64,000 nucleotides of DNA from an uncultured Cellvibrio sp. (GTDB lineage: Bacteria > Pseudomonadota > Gammaproteobacteria > Pseudomonadales > Cellvibrionaceae), in the NCBI GenBank assembly GCA_946480695.1, contig CAMLKG010000005.1, positions 1 through 64,000 on the forward strand. The letters are read 5' to 3'. The position numbers were made by a program, and so were the translations under genes. Shown here in pieces: positions 19,569 through 29,640 of this stretch. Numbering within the stretch: position 1 is the first letter of the stretch; the number at the start of each line of letters is the position of its first letter. The notes beneath the pieces were generated by a model. The model ran no database searches. It worked only from the letters and a program-made list of their open reading frames with translations, and had not been told where the DNA came from.

Positions 19569-20828
19569 TTACCCGTAGGTATAGGTTAATCCTTTTTCGC
19601 GATAGTCCCGCAAATGGATATCATGGGTTCCGTCGCGCAATGCGCGTTTGATGAGATAGGTTTTATCCAGCTTCTTTTGTTCCACGTCCGCCAGGTTCAG
19701 GATTTGCTCTTTCTCAAGCGGCTGCTGCAGGTCTTTTACAACAATAATCCTGGGTAAATGGCGATAGCGGTAATTGGTTTCCAATACTATTCCCACCAGT
19801 CCATTAACCAACTCCACAATACTGCCGGGCGGGTAAAGCCCCACACATTTGATAAATTCCAGGGCCAGTCGTTCGTCGAAGTGCTTGCCGCGCTCGTCAA
19901 AAATACGTTTAAGCGCCTCAGTACCGGGAATTGCACGGGAATAGCAACGGTCGCCGGTCATTGCATCATAGGCATCCACGATGGCGATAATACGGGCGAA
20001 ATCAGAAATTCCGGCCGCCTTTAACTTGCGTGGATACCCTGTCCCATCAACCCGTTCGTGATGGCTATAGGCCACATCCACTGTTGCGTTGGGAATGCCG
20101 GGCGATGACATTAGCAAGTTCCGGCCGTGAACCGTATGAGCCTTGATAATATTAAATTCTTTGTCGGTAAGCTCTTCACTCTTGTTGAGCACACTTGCCG
20201 GGACGCGCATTTTCCCCACGTCATGCAACAAGCCGCACAAGCCCAGCTTTTCCAGCTCCGGTTCGCTCATCCCCAGGTGCCGGCCAAAGGCGATGGACAA
20301 AATACACACATTTAAACAATGCTCCGCCGTGTATTCATCTTCGTTGCGCATCCGTGACATCCAGATAAGGGCATCGGGATTGCGCAAAATACTGCCGACA
20401 CACTCTTTTACCGTCGCCTTGGCCTGCTCGGTGTTAATGACTCCGCCAAGCCGCGCATCATCGAGCAAGGTTTTGGTTAGCTTCTTTGCCTCGCGGAACA
20501 CACCCATGGCGGCTTGATGCTCTTTCCGGGCATCGACCTTGTTGATGTAGGATTTAACCCTGGGGATAGGAGCACCGGATACACCACGCGCTTCGGGAGG
20601 TACCCATTCTTCGCGCACAGCATCAATCCAGACGTGCTCTGAATACTGCGCCACCGCATCTATGTCATCCAGGCTTTCGATCATGAAGCCTTGCATCAGG
20701 AATGGCGTTTCCTGCCAGTCGCGGTCCAACCTGGAGACATACATGCCTACTTTTAGCTCTGAAATGTGGATTTTGATAGTACTCAGACGCTTATCCACAT
20801 AGCCCGGCTTTACTTCATGCCGATCCAA
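19569..20828 (-). CDS. HD-GYP domain protein, probable cyclic-di-GMP phosphodiesterase
   Basis: Predicted to hydrolyse c-di-GMP and so influence motility and biofilm formation. An N-terminal DUF3391-like domain (about 17-110, HISELKVGMYVSRLDRDW) precedes the HD-GYP domain (about 160-345). The metal site is H-D at 202-203 (LLHDVGKMRVP) and the diagnostic GYP motif is HHERVDGTGYP at 256-266, both intact. No membrane segment or receiver domain is present, so the protein is cytoplasmic. The start is a TTG at 20828 with GAGG five bases upstream; no ATG occurs until residue 29. It is convergent with rluE and downstream of a region holding two perfect DnaA-box sequences. Confidence 0.9.
   Translation of the reverse strand: MDRHEVKPGYVDKRLSTIKIHISELKVGMYVSRLDRDWQETPFLMQGFMIESLDDIDAVAQYSEHVWIDAVREEWVPPEARGVSGAPIPRVKSYINKVDARKEHQAAMGVFREAKKLTKTLLDDARLGGVINTEQAKATVKECVGSILRNPDALIWMSRMRNEDEYTAEHCLNVCILSIAFGRHLGMSEPELEKLGLCGLLHDVGKMRVPASVLNKSEELTDKEFNIIKAHTVHGRNLLMSSPGIPNATVDVAYSHHERVDGTGYPRKLKAAGISDFARIIAIVDAYDAMTGDRCYSRAIPGTEALKRIFDERGKHFDERLALEFIKCVGLYPPGSIVELVNGLVGIVLETNYRYRHLPRIIVVKDLQQPLEKEQILNLADVEQKKLDKTYLIKRALRDGTHDIHLRDYREKGLTYTYG
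20791..20799 (+). other. Perfect DnaA-box sequence (TTATCCACA)
   Basis: A 9-base match to the DnaA box, inside the 5' end of the HD-GYP gene. It is 240 bases from an identical box in reverse orientation (21031-21039). A match to a 9-mer alone is weak evidence; the pairing is what makes it notable. Confidence 0.35.
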
Positions 20829-21030
20829 AGGAACCTCATCTACGGTTGTTATTATTTACTAGGGAATGCTTTAAAAAGACTTAACAATTGACGGCAAAAT
20901 CATTATCAATGATCAAATCATAACGCCTTTTAAAACCGATCACATAAAACAAAAAGTTATCAAAGGAGATGAGCTTATCCTACACAAATGATTTAGGCGA
21001 CATCATCCCATGAGCCAACACCTAACATTT

Positions 21031-21039
21031 TGTGGATAA
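21031..21039 (-). other. Perfect DnaA-box sequence (TGTGGATAA, reverse orientation)
   Basis: The reverse complement of TTATCCACA, immediately after the mazG stop codon. The roughly 200 bases between this and the box at 20791 are AT-rich, contain two GATC sites and no gene, and include the promoter region of the HD-GYP gene. Confidence 0.35.
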
Positions 21040-21040
21040 C

Positions 21041-21835
21041 TTATTGTTTCTTGGCGAGTTCCCATAAGCGGTTCATCTCACCGATCGGGGTGGACTCCAG
21101 GGGTTGGGAAACGTGGGACTCGATAAAATGGAACCGTTGTTCAAACTTTTGGTTGGCGCGCCGCAATGCCTGTTCCGGATCAATTTTCATATAGCGGGCA
21201 ATGTTTACCGCGGCAAAGAGCAGGTCACCCAATTCATCTTCCAGCGCCTGCTGATTCCCCGAGTCCAGCTCAGCTTCCACTTCCAATAGCTCTTCACGCA
21301 CTTTGGCGATGGGACCGTAAACATCGTCCCAATCAAAACCGACACTCGCGGCACGCTTTTGCAATTTGGCGGCGCGACTGAGCGAAGGCAAGTTAAGCGG
21401 AATATCCGCCAACAATCCCTGTTTGCCTTTTGCCGCCCGTTCTTGTTGTTTAATGGTTTCCCAACGAGCCTTGACGTCGCCTGGCAAGGTGTGGCGATTA
21501 TCAACCCGGCTTTGTAGTGTGCCCTCTGGAAATACGTGGGGGTGACGGCGAATCAGCTTCGCCACCAAATCCGAAACAACACCAGCAAACTCAAAGTGCC
21601 CCTCTTCCTTGCCAAGCTGGCTATAGAAAATCACTTGGAATAACAGATCACCCAGTTCTTCTTTCAGGTGGGTAAAATCCTGTTTTTCGATGGCATCCAC
21701 CACTTCATAAGCTTCCTCCAATGTAGAAGGTGCGATACTGGCGTAGTCCTGCTTGATATCCCAGGGGCAACCTGACTCAGGATCGCGCAGCCGCGCCATT
21801 AGATAAAGTAAATCGTCGATGGTGTATGGGTTCAC
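21041..21835 (-). CDS. mazG: Nucleoside triphosphate pyrophosphohydrolase MazG
   Basis: Hydrolyses (d)NTPs to monophosphates and pyrophosphate; in E. coli it also limits ppGpp-related effects under starvation. Two tandem MazG folds are visible. The first has GCPWDIKQDYASI, LEEAYEVVDAI and LKEELGDLLFQVIFYSQL; the second has EVEAELDSGNQQALEDELGDLLFAAVN. I take the GTG at 21835, which has TGGA upstream and gives 264 residues, close to E. coli MazG. A TTG at 21856 overlapping the relA stop (TTGA) would add seven residues. Its place directly behind relA suggests co-expression with the ppGpp synthetase. Confidence 0.95.
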   Translation of the reverse strand: MNPYTIDDLLYLMARLRDPESGCPWDIKQDYASIAPSTLEEAYEVVDAIEKQDFTHLKEELGDLLFQVIFYSQLGKEEGHFEFAGVVSDLVAKLIRRHPHVFPEGTLQSRVDNRHTLPGDVKARWETIKQQERAAKGKQGLLADIPLNLPSLSRAAKLQKRAASVGFDWDDVYGPIAKVREELLEVEAELDSGNQQALEDELGDLLFAAVNIARYMKIDPEQALRRANQKFEQRFHFIESHVSQPLESTPIGEMNRLWELAKKQ

Positions 21836-21852
21836 GGAAGCATCCAGGTAAA

Positions 21853-24093
21853 TCAATGTTTGCGCCGGGCGGAGGCAATATTGGGTAATTGGTTAAGTTT
21901 GGTGAGGATTCGGCTGAGTTCATCAAAGCTGCGAATTTCCACGGTTACCTGCATATCGACAGTGTTTTTGCGCTTATCCGACAAGGTTTGCAGGGCGATG
22001 ATATTGATGCGTTCCTGGTCAAGCAAGGCGGTAATATCCTTTAACAGGCCGTAGCGATCATAGGCTTCAATGACGACATCGACCGAATAGAAACTTTGCG
22101 GCGCATTGCCCCACTCGACCTTGATAATGCGCTGGGGCTCATCGGCCTGGAGTTGCAGGATGTTCGAGCAATCTTGCCGGTGGATTGAAACCCCCTTACC
22201 CAGGGTAATGTAGCCGGTAATAGCGTCGCCCGGCACCGGATTGCAACAATGGGCAATCTGGGTGAGCAAATTCCCCACGCCTTCAATATAAAAATCCGAA
22301 TCCTTTTTCGGGCGCGGCGCCTTGGCCTTGAAGGGAATTAAGGGTTGCTGCGGATCTGCTTCATCCAATTGTTTCTGCGCGGCGTTTAATACCTGGCCGA
22401 CGCCGATATCGCTGGCACCCACTGCCGCATACAAATCATCGAGTGAGTTGAAGCGCAGCTTTTTCGCCAGTTCTTCAAAATCCAGGTCCAGTAAAGCAAG
22501 ACGCCTGAACTCACGATCCAGTAACGCCTGGCCTTCCGCAATATTTTTGTCGCGTGCCTGCTGCTTGAACCAATGCTGGATTTTAGCGCGAGCCCGCGGC
22601 GTGTTTACGTACCCAAGGGCGGCGTTAAGCCAATCGCGACTGGGGGACTCCAGTTTACCGGTAAGGATTTCCACCTGGTCCGCATTGGTCAGCTGGTAGT
22701 TGAGTGGAACTATACGGTTGTTGACTTTAGCACCGCGGCAGCGATGGCCGATATCCGTGTGGATTTTGTAGGCAAAATCGAGCGGGGTTGCCGTGCGCGG
22801 CAAATCCACCACATGGCCTTCCGGGGTGAACACATAGATACGGTCCTGGTTCACCGAACGCAGGTCATCCTGCAATTGGGAGCTATCGCCGCCCAACTCT
22901 TCATGCCATTCAAGGACCTGCCGCAACCAGGAAATTTTTTGCTCGTAAGCATCCTGGGTGGATTTGGTGTCGGTGCCTTTGTAGCGCCAATGCGCACATA
23001 CCCCGAGTTCGGATTCCTCGTGCATTTCATGGGTGCGGATCTGGATTTCCAGGACCTTGTTTTCCGGCCCCCATACCGCGGTATGCAATGAGCGATAACC
23101 GTTTTCCTTGGGCGAGGCGATATAGTCGTCGAACTCGTGGGGAATATTTCGCCACAGGCTATGAACGATCCCGAGGACGGTGTAGCAATCGCGGATGGAG
23201 GGAACCAGGATGCGGACGGCGCGGATGTCGTAAACCTGTGAAAATGGAATCCCCTTGCGCTGCATTTTCCGCCAAATGCTGTAAATGTGTTTAGCCCGGC
23301 CACCGACGGTACCTTCAATCCCCGCCTTTTTTAGCTCTCCGCGCAAGAGCGTTAGCAAGTTATCTATATATTCCTGCCGCGCCAGGCGGCGTTCATCCAG
23401 CAATTTGGCAATACGCTTGTAGTCGTCCGGTTGCAGGTAGCGGAATGAAAGGTCTTCAAGTTCCCATTTGATATGGCCAATGCCCAAACGATGGGCAAGG
23501 GGTGCGTAAATATCGGCAACTTCGCGCGATACCTGCCGGCGGCGATCCGGACTGGCATTTTTGACCGACCGAATGGCGCAGGTGCGCTCCGCCAGTTTGA
23601 TTAGGGCGATACGTACATCATCCACCATCGCCACCAGCATTTTGCGGATTTTCTCAGCTTGTTCTGTTGCCTGGGAACCGAAGACCCGCTCCTCCTCATT
23701 GCGCTGGTAACTGATGGCTGCCATGCGCAATACCCCTTTCACCAGCTTGCCAACGGTCTCGCCAAATTCCTCCTGGACATCTTTGAGGGTAATTTTGTGC
23801 TCGCGTACAGCGCGATACAGGATGGAGGCTATCAAGGCATCCTGGTCCAATTGCAAATCCGCCAGGATTTCCGCCATTTCGAGGCCAATGCGAAAACACG
23901 AAAACTCTTCGCCCCAACTATGGTCGTCGTCCGCGTGGATTTCGACTACCGATAGGCTTTTTTCCGCAGCGCGCCGTAATTCGGCACGGCTGGTCTCCGC
24001 CTGGAGATGGGAGTGGTTGAGGCGATCGATCCAGGCATCTATATCAACCTTGCCGTCCGCAGCGATGGGATGATCTGCTCTGACTTTAACCAT
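21853..24093 (-). CDS. relA: GTP pyrophosphokinase RelA, (p)ppGpp synthetase I
   Basis: Makes (p)ppGpp on stalled ribosomes carrying uncharged tRNA. The N-terminal hydrolase-like domain lacks the histidine-aspartate pair of SpoT (here ASILYRAVREHKI), so it should be synthetase-only. The synthetase domain has SIWRKMQRKGIPFSQVYDI and ENGYRSLHTAVWGP. A TGS domain follows (RIYVFTPEGHVVDLPRTATP), then a zinc-finger region (IAHCCNPVPGDAITGYIT) and a C-terminal ACT domain. At 746 residues it has full length. The cluster order cysM-rlmD-relA-mazG is that of Pseudomonas. Confidence 0.97.
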   Translation of the reverse strand: MVKVRADHPIAADGKVDIDAWIDRLNHSHLQAETSRAELRRAAEKSLSVVEIHADDDHSWGEEFSCFRIGLEMAEILADLQLDQDALIASILYRAVREHKITLKDVQEEFGETVGKLVKGVLRMAAISYQRNEEERVFGSQATEQAEKIRKMLVAMVDDVRIALIKLAERTCAIRSVKNASPDRRRQVSREVADIYAPLAHRLGIGHIKWELEDLSFRYLQPDDYKRIAKLLDERRLARQEYIDNLLTLLRGELKKAGIEGTVGGRAKHIYSIWRKMQRKGIPFSQVYDIRAVRILVPSIRDCYTVLGIVHSLWRNIPHEFDDYIASPKENGYRSLHTAVWGPENKVLEIQIRTHEMHEESELGVCAHWRYKGTDTKSTQDAYEQKISWLRQVLEWHEELGGDSSQLQDDLRSVNQDRIYVFTPEGHVVDLPRTATPLDFAYKIHTDIGHRCRGAKVNNRIVPLNYQLTNADQVEILTGKLESPSRDWLNAALGYVNTPRARAKIQHWFKQQARDKNIAEGQALLDREFRRLALLDLDFEELAKKLRFNSLDDLYAAVGASDIGVGQVLNAAQKQLDEADPQQPLIPFKAKAPRPKKDSDFYIEGVGNLLTQIAHCCNPVPGDAITGYITLGKGVSIHRQDCSNILQLQADEPQRIIKVEWGNAPQSFYSVDVVIEAYDRYGLLKDITALLDQERINIIALQTLSDKRKNTVDMQVTVEIRSFDELSRILTKLNQLPNIASARRKH

Positions 24094-24177
24094 AACGTCT
24101 ACTTCAATTCGGGGTTGCTTTATTCTTGGTTTAAGGTATCAGATCGACATGATAATTAACGCGCCATTCAATGCCGA

Positions 24178-25659
24178 TCATTTAAGCAAAAACAACGCCA
24201 TTGACTCTACGTGGCTGGTATGGGGGAACATGTCCAATATGCCCGCCGCATCCAGTTCGTAACCTGCTTCAGCCAAAATTGCGGCATCGCGCGCCAGGGT
24301 CGCCGGGTTGCAACTGACGTAGACCAGCCGCTTGGGTGAAAGTTGCCCGCTCTCCGTCCACCGTTTGATAGCGGTGACTGCCTCTTTTGCACCATCACGA
24401 GGCGGGTCCAGCAAAATAGCGGCGATTGGTTGTGCTTGACCACCTAACCCCTGCCACAGAGTATGGGTCAAATCTGCCAGGTCCGCGGCAATAAATTTTG
24501 CATTGGTGATGCCCAACCGCTCCGCATTTTCACGCCCCCGCAGCACCATTGACTCCACAGCTTCGACACCAATCACCTCGCGACAAACGTTGGCGATGGG
24601 CAAGGTGAAATTACCGATACCACAAAATAAATCCAAAGCGCGCTCGTCGGGCTGCAAATCCAGCAACGCCAGGGCTTGCTTCACCATGTATTCATTCACT
24701 TGGGGGTTTACCTGGGTGAAATCCTGGGGATGAAAAGCGAGGGATAGACCACCCAGCGAATATTCCAACCGCGGGTTGCATGGCTTACCGTCCAGATCGG
24801 TAAGCCCCCGATTGCCATTTGGCTCCAGCCAGACCACACATCCATGCCCTGAAGCAAGTTCGGCAAGGCCCTTGGTATCCGGCTCGCTCAACTTTTTAGT
24901 GTGCCGCAGGATAACGGCCACCTGGCGATCGCCGAGCACCAGTTCAATATGGGTTACCGCTTGTGCGGAACGCAGTTGTTCCAGCCAGCGCTGCAAGGGT
25001 TCGATCAGCGCATTCAATGCAGGTGCTAACACCAGGCAACTATGGATTGGGGCGATAGTTTTACTGTGCTGCTGGCGGAACCCGAGATTTACCCGGCCAT
25101 CATTTTCATACCACACGCCCAGGCGCGCCCGGGCGCGATAACCGCCCGGGTTAATGCTGACAGCCGGTAGGATTCGTTTCGGGGTGACTTTTCCCCAATG
25201 CTGCAATTGTTGCATCAGCGCTTGTTGCTTCAAGGCAAGTTGCGCCTCGGGATTGACATGTTGGAGCTGGCAACCGCCGCAATCCTGGTAATGCGGGCAG
25301 GCTGGTTCGATACGATCCGTTGATCCTTCAATAACCTGGTCAACACGCGCCTCAATATAGCGAGGATGGTCCTCCAGCAAGCGCGCGCTGACTCGCTCCC
25401 CCGGTAAAGCGCCCTGGATAAAAAGTGTTTTCCCAGCCAGGCTCGCTAATCCCCGGCCATCATGGCTCCAGCGCTCGACAGTAAATTCACCCAGGCGTTT
25501 ATTGGTTTGCGGCAATACGTTTTCTGCTTTGCGCGGGGCATTCATTCGAGGCGCGTCATCCCGTACATAAACAGGCTCACCCGCTTTCCTCGGGCGCGGC
25601 TTCTTGCCAAGCAAACTCCCGCCGTTGTTATTACCACCTTTACCACTGCGATTGGCCAT
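24178..25659 (-). CDS. rlmD: 23S rRNA (uracil(1939)-C5)-methyltransferase RlmD
   Basis: SAM-dependent C5 methylation of U1939 in 23S rRNA. After a basic, low-complexity N terminus (about 1-55) comes a TRAM domain ([22 protein letters not shown]). A cysteine cluster [14 protein letters not shown] then supplies iron-sulfur ligands. The C-terminal Rossmann domain has [26 protein letters not shown] and catalytic [13 protein letters not shown]. The frame is open to 25788, but that extension is hydrophobic and unlike the family; the ATG at 25659 (MANRSGKGG) is used although its ribosome-binding site is weak. It lies 84 bases upstream of relA. Confidence 0.95.
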   Translation of the reverse strand: MANRSGKGGNNNGGSLLGKKPRPRKAGEPVYVRDDAPRMNAPRKAENVLPQTNKRLGEFTVERWSHDGRGLASLAGKTLFIQGALPGERVSARLLEDHPRYIEARVDQVIEGSTDRIEPACPHYQDCGGCQLQHVNPEAQLALKQQALMQQLQHWGKVTPKRILPAVSINPGGYRARARLGVWYENDGRVNLGFRQQHSKTIAPIHSCLVLAPALNALIEPLQRWLEQLRSAQAVTHIELVLGDRQVAVILRHTKKLSEPDTKGLAELASGHGCVVWLEPNGNRGLTDLDGKPCNPRLEYSLGGLSLAFHPQDFTQVNPQVNEYMVKQALALLDLQPDERALDLFCGIGNFTLPIANVCREVIGVEAVESMVLRGRENAERLGITNAKFIAADLADLTHTLWQGLGGQAQPIAAILLDPPRDGAKEAVTAIKRWTESGQLSPKRLVYVSCNPATLARDAAILAEAGYELDAAGILDMFPHTSHVESMALFLLK

Positions 25660-25711
25660 CGGATTGTCTCTGTACTTATTGATAACTAGCGCGATATGAC
25701 TGTGGATGTAC

Positions 25712-26602
25712 TCAATTATTAAAAAGTCCGGAAGACAAATAACGATCACCCCGGTCGCAAATAATGGCCACGATGACGGCATTTTCAACCTGCTGGCTTA
25801 ATTCCAGGGCAGCGGCAACAGCACCGCCGGAAGAGACCCCGCAGAAAATGCCTTCTTTGCGCGCCAGCTCGCGCATGGTGTCTTCGGCGAGTTGTTGCGG
25901 CATGCTCACAATGGCATCCACACGATCGCGCTCGTAAATTTTGGGAAGGTAGGCTTCCGGCCAGCGGCGAATACCAGGGATTTGCGCGCCTTCGGATGGC
26001 TGCAAGCCAATGATCTGGATTGACGGATTTTTTTCTTTCAGGAAACGTGAAGCCCCCATGATGGTACCGGTAGTACCCATCGAACTGACAAAGTGGGTAA
26101 TGCGCCCCCCGGTTTGCTGCCAGATTTCCGGCCCGGTTGTGGTGTAGTGAGCCAGCGGGTTATCTGGATTACCAAACTGGTCCAGAACCTTACCCTTGCC
26201 TTCGGCCTGCATTCGCAACGCCAGGTCACGCGCGCCTTCCATGCCCTCCTCCCTGGAAACCAGAATTAACTCTGCACCATAAGCAGCCATGGAAGCCTTG
26301 CGTTCGGCGGTGGAGTTATCGGGCATTATCAAAATTATGCGATAACCCTTAATTGCAGCCACCATCGCCAATGCAATCCCGGTATTGCCACTGGTAGCCT
26401 CAATCAATGTATCACCGGGTTTTATATCGCCGCGCAACTCCGCGCGGGAAATCATAGACAAGGCCGGGCGATCCTTTACCGAACCTGCGGGATTGTTTCC
26501 CTCCAATTTAACCAACACTTTGTTGGTGGTAACCCCGGGCAAGCGCTGCAAGCGCACCAACGGGGTATTGCCAACAAATGCCTCAATTGTGGGGAAATCC
26601 AT
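25712..26602 (-). CDS. cysM: Cysteine synthase B (O-acetylserine sulfhydrylase)
   Basis: PLP enzyme that makes cysteine (or S-sulfocysteine) from O-acetylserine. The lysine that binds PLP is in [13 protein letters not shown], and [14 protein letters not shown] and [16 protein letters not shown] are the phosphate and substrate loops. [11 protein letters not shown] and the 296-residue length favour CysM over CysK. The ATG at 26602 has GAGG five bases upstream; the open frame to 26704 is not needed. Divergent from the gacS-type kinase gene, an arrangement shared with Pseudomonas. Confidence 0.95.
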   Translation of the reverse strand: MDFPTIEAFVGNTPLVRLQRLPGVTTNKVLVKLEGNNPAGSVKDRPALSMISRAELRGDIKPGDTLIEATSGNTGIALAMVAAIKGYRIILIMPDNSTAERKASMAAYGAELILVSREEGMEGARDLALRMQAEGKGKVLDQFGNPDNPLAHYTTTGPEIWQQTGGRITHFVSSMGTTGTIMGASRFLKEKNPSIQIIGLQPSEGAQIPGIRRWPEAYLPKIYERDRVDAIVSMPQQLAEDTMRELARKEGIFCGVSSGGAVAAALELSQQVENAVIVAIICDRGDRYLSSGLFNN

Positions 26603-26835
26603 ACATGCCTCGGTGGGTTTAATTGGAATACGAAAAGGCCTGGCCGGTTGCACAGGCGCGCGCGAGGCGGCTATTCTACCTGTGATCGCATCCCCTGCGA
26701 ACACTTGGCATTAACGATAAAACTATTCACTCGCGCGACTGGCAATACCGAATAATCAGAAAATGGTTTTATCCGGTTATCCACCCATAAACGGGCCGGA
26801 CAGAAATATCCATAAAAAGGACAAGGCATACCGCC

Positions 26836-29640
26836 ATGAATAAACGTAACAGTATTAAATCCGATGTGTGGCGCCTGATATTTATCCCCTCGCTCAGTAT
26901 GATTATTTTTATTGCAGTCAGCCTTACTTACTTGGGCATTTCCCAAATCAATCAATTTATTGATTTACGCGGCAGTGCCCTTGCGCAAAAAACCGCACAT
27001 TTGCTGCACAAACCCATGCAAGAGAATAGCCGCGAGCTGGTGCAGCATATACTTGATGCGTCACTGGAAGAACCTTACATCCGTGCGATCCACGCCTATC
27101 ACGCGGATAAAAACCAGGCCTTCCATAGCGGCCCGCAATTTATGGAAACCCATGACCCGACCGAGCCCGGTATGCACATGCCGCTGGTGCGGAAGACCCA
27201 GCACACACTGCGTTTTGCACATCCCCTGGTGGATAACGAAAATAGCAACCCCATCGGCTGGATTGAAATCGAACTACTGGCCGCACCTTACGCAGTGGTG
27301 CGTTATGAAGCCATAGTGTTGGCGATCGCGTCGGCAATATTGTGTTTAATCATTGGGGCTTATTTTGCGATTTCACTTTACCACCGTATTACCGATCCAC
27401 TGGATCATATTAAAAATGTTGTACACGCCCTGGCCCGCGGCCGTTTAAGCGAGCGCGTCGCACCGCAGAATTCCAGTGAATTCCTGGGATTGGCCGAAGC
27501 CATCAATACCATGGCGGATTACATGGAAGCGGCACAAACCGATATGCAGGGCCATATTGATCATGCCATTGAAGATTTGCGTGAGACATTGGAGACCATC
27601 GAAATCCAAAACGTGGAATTGGATTTAGCGCGCAAGGAAGCCTTGGAAGCCAGCCGGGTTAAATCAGAATTCCTTGCGAATACAAGCCATGAAATCCGCA
27701 CGCCATTAAATGGCATCCTCGGTTTTATCAACCTTGCATTAAAAACGGAATTAAATGACCAACAACGCGAATATATGGAAACCATTCGCGATTCCGCCCA
27801 AAACCTGCTGACAGTTATCAATGGGGTCCTGGACTTTTCCAAAATTGAATCGGGTAAATTAACGCTGGATTATGCTCCACTCCCCATTCGCCACAGTGTT
27901 GATGAGGTCCTGCATATACTTGCCCCCGCCGCGCAGGAAAAAAACCTTGAGTTAGTCAATTACATTGAACCCGCCATCCCAAAAAATTTGCTGGGCGATG
28001 CGCTGCGTTTTAAACAAGTGTTATCCAACCTGGTAAGCAATGCGATCAAATACAGCGCCAGCGGTAATATAATCGTGGATATCAGTATCCTTCAGCGCCA
28101 GGAAACACAAATTACATTGAAAGTATGTGTGAGCGATGAAGGCATTGGTTTAAGCCGTGAAGAGCAAGAGCAACTGTTCAGCCCATTTAACCAGGCTGAC
28201 ACCTCCATTACCCGCGAACATGAAGGCACAGGGCTTGGCCTGGCGATATGCAAAGGGCTGGTTGAACGCATGAACGGTGAAATCGGTGTGGTCAGCGAAC
28301 CGGACAAGGGTTCTACATTTTGGTTTACCGCGCGCCTCGGGATTGATAAACGCCAGCCATCCATTAGCCAACTTGCCAACCTGAGTGATTATCGCATTTT
28401 GCTGTGCGGGGAAAATGCAGCGTCAATAAAACAAATTGAAAATTTGTTACACGAGTGGAATGGTAATACCGAAAATATTCCCGCTATTCACGATTGCTTT
28501 CCCATTTTGCGCAACGCCCGCCAGAGCAACAATAATTTCGATTTATTAATCCTGGATATAATGCCCAGCGAGCGAAAAATTCCACCCGTGCTGTTAAATA
28601 ATCTCGCTGAACAATTGCATATGGAATTTAACTGCACGCTTATCGTTTGCTGCACACCGGCTCATCAACGCCTATTCAGGGGTTACTCGGATAAATCCCG
28701 CGTGTTATTTGTTAATAAACCTATCGCCTATGACGCACTCCTGCAAACCCTTGGCCGCCAACTCGATTTGCATATCAAGGACATGCGCGAACAGGATGAT
28801 GGAGCCTCACATCCGCTCATTTCCGTTTTATTGGTTGATGATAACCCGGCCAATTTACAACTCGCATCGGAATTATTGCGCGGGCTTAACACCCAGGTTA
28901 CCCAGGCTAACAATGGCCCCCAAGCAATAGATGCCTGTAAAAATAATGAATTTGATGTGATTTTTATGGATATCCAAATGCCCGGTATGGATGGCATGGA
29001 AACAACGCGGCATATCCGCGCATTGGAAGAAGGAAAGCGTCGCACACCGATCATCGCCCTGACCGCCCATACCATTACGGAACAAAAAGCCGAGTTGTTG
29101 ATTGCCGGCATGGATGATTGCATTAGCAAACCCGTCAGCGAAAGCCAGTTGGCGCATGTCATTAATCGCTGGAATAGTTTGTCGGGCAAAAAGGAAGTGA
29201 TTATACAACCGGAAGAAAAATTGATTGCCGATAAACTCGAAACCATTCCCGTCGAGGATATGACCGGCTCGGTTGATATTCAGTTGTGCCTCAGGCTTGC
29301 TAACCATAAACCGGCATTAGCGCGCGACATGTTGAGCATGTTATTGGCCGGCCTGGAAAATGAAAAATTGCAAATCAGGCAGGCGCTGGACACTGAACAA
29401 TTCGAACAATTGGGTGAATTAATACACCGCCTTTATGGCAGCAGTTGCTATTGCGGGGTACCTCGCCTGAAGCATATCAGCGGCCTGCTGGATAAACTAT
29501 TCCAAAGCAAGCAATATGAACAGGCGCGCAGCGCTATGCCTGCACTCAACCATGCCCTGGATGATTTAATTGCTTGGGGCCGTGATAAAAATATCGATTC
29601 ACTCTTTGGTTTGGAAACCAGCGAAATGCAAGCTCATTGA
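26836..29640 (+). CDS. barA: Hybrid sensor histidine kinase GacS/BarA
   Basis: Inner-membrane kinase that, with a UvrY/GacA regulator, controls Csr/Rsm small RNAs. Two membrane segments (about 14-36 and 158-180) flank a periplasmic sensor domain, then HAMP (about 180-235). HisKA has the phospho-accepting H285 in SHEIRTPLNG; HATPase boxes are NLVSNAIKYS, DEGIGLS and GTGLGLAI. A degenerate receiver (about 518-645) has lost its acidic pair. A complete receiver follows (D712 in FMDIQMPGMDG, K765), then a C-terminal HPt with H864 (HRLYGSSCYCG). Domain order and the neighbour cysM identify it. Its last 7 bases overlap the recO 3' end. Confidence 0.95.
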   Translation: MNKRNSIKSDVWRLIFIPSLSMIIFIAVSLTYLGISQINQFIDLRGSALAQKTAHLLHKPMQENSRELVQHILDASLEEPYIRAIHAYHADKNQAFHSGPQFMETHDPTEPGMHMPLVRKTQHTLRFAHPLVDNENSNPIGWIEIELLAAPYAVVRYEAIVLAIASAILCLIIGAYFAISLYHRITDPLDHIKNVVHALARGRLSERVAPQNSSEFLGLAEAINTMADYMEAAQTDMQGHIDHAIEDLRETLETIEIQNVELDLARKEALEASRVKSEFLANTSHEIRTPLNGILGFINLALKTELNDQQREYMETIRDSAQNLLTVINGVLDFSKIESGKLTLDYAPLPIRHSVDEVLHILAPAAQEKNLELVNYIEPAIPKNLLGDALRFKQVLSNLVSNAIKYSASGNIIVDISILQRQETQITLKVCVSDEGIGLSREEQEQLFSPFNQADTSITREHEGTGLGLAICKGLVERMNGEIGVVSEPDKGSTFWFTARLGIDKRQPSISQLANLSDYRILLCGENAASIKQIENLLHEWNGNTENIPAIHDCFPILRNARQSNNNFDLLILDIMPSERKIPPVLLNNLAEQLHMEFNCTLIVCCTPAHQRLFRGYSDKSRVLFVNKPIAYDALLQTLGRQLDLHIKDMREQDDGASHPLISVLLVDDNPANLQLASELLRGLNTQVTQANNGPQAIDACKNNEFDVIFMDIQMPGMDGMETTRHIRALEEGKRRTPIIALTAHTITEQKAELLIAGMDDCISKPVSESQLAHVINRWNSLSGKKEVIIQPEEKLIADKLETIPVEDMTGSVDIQLCLRLANHKPALARDMLSMLLAGLENEKLQIRQALDTEQFEQLGELIHRLYGSSCYCGVPRLKHISGLLDKLFQSKQYEQARSAMPALNHALDDLIAWGRDKNIDSLFGLETSEMQAH

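Noticed and set aside
20887..20930. FNR-like sequence between the HD-GYP gene and mazG (TTATC-AATG-ATCAA)
   Set aside because: Only three of five bases match in one half-site, below what I would call a box.
20791..21039. Replication origin
   Set aside because: Two DnaA boxes and AT-rich DNA are present, but there is no dnaA, dnaN, gidA or similar origin context, and only two perfect boxes. Kept as a lesser observation.
22573..23091. 172-codon frame on the plus strand opposite relA
   Set aside because: Lies inside the TGS/synthetase region of relA on the other strand; composition is that of a complementary shadow.
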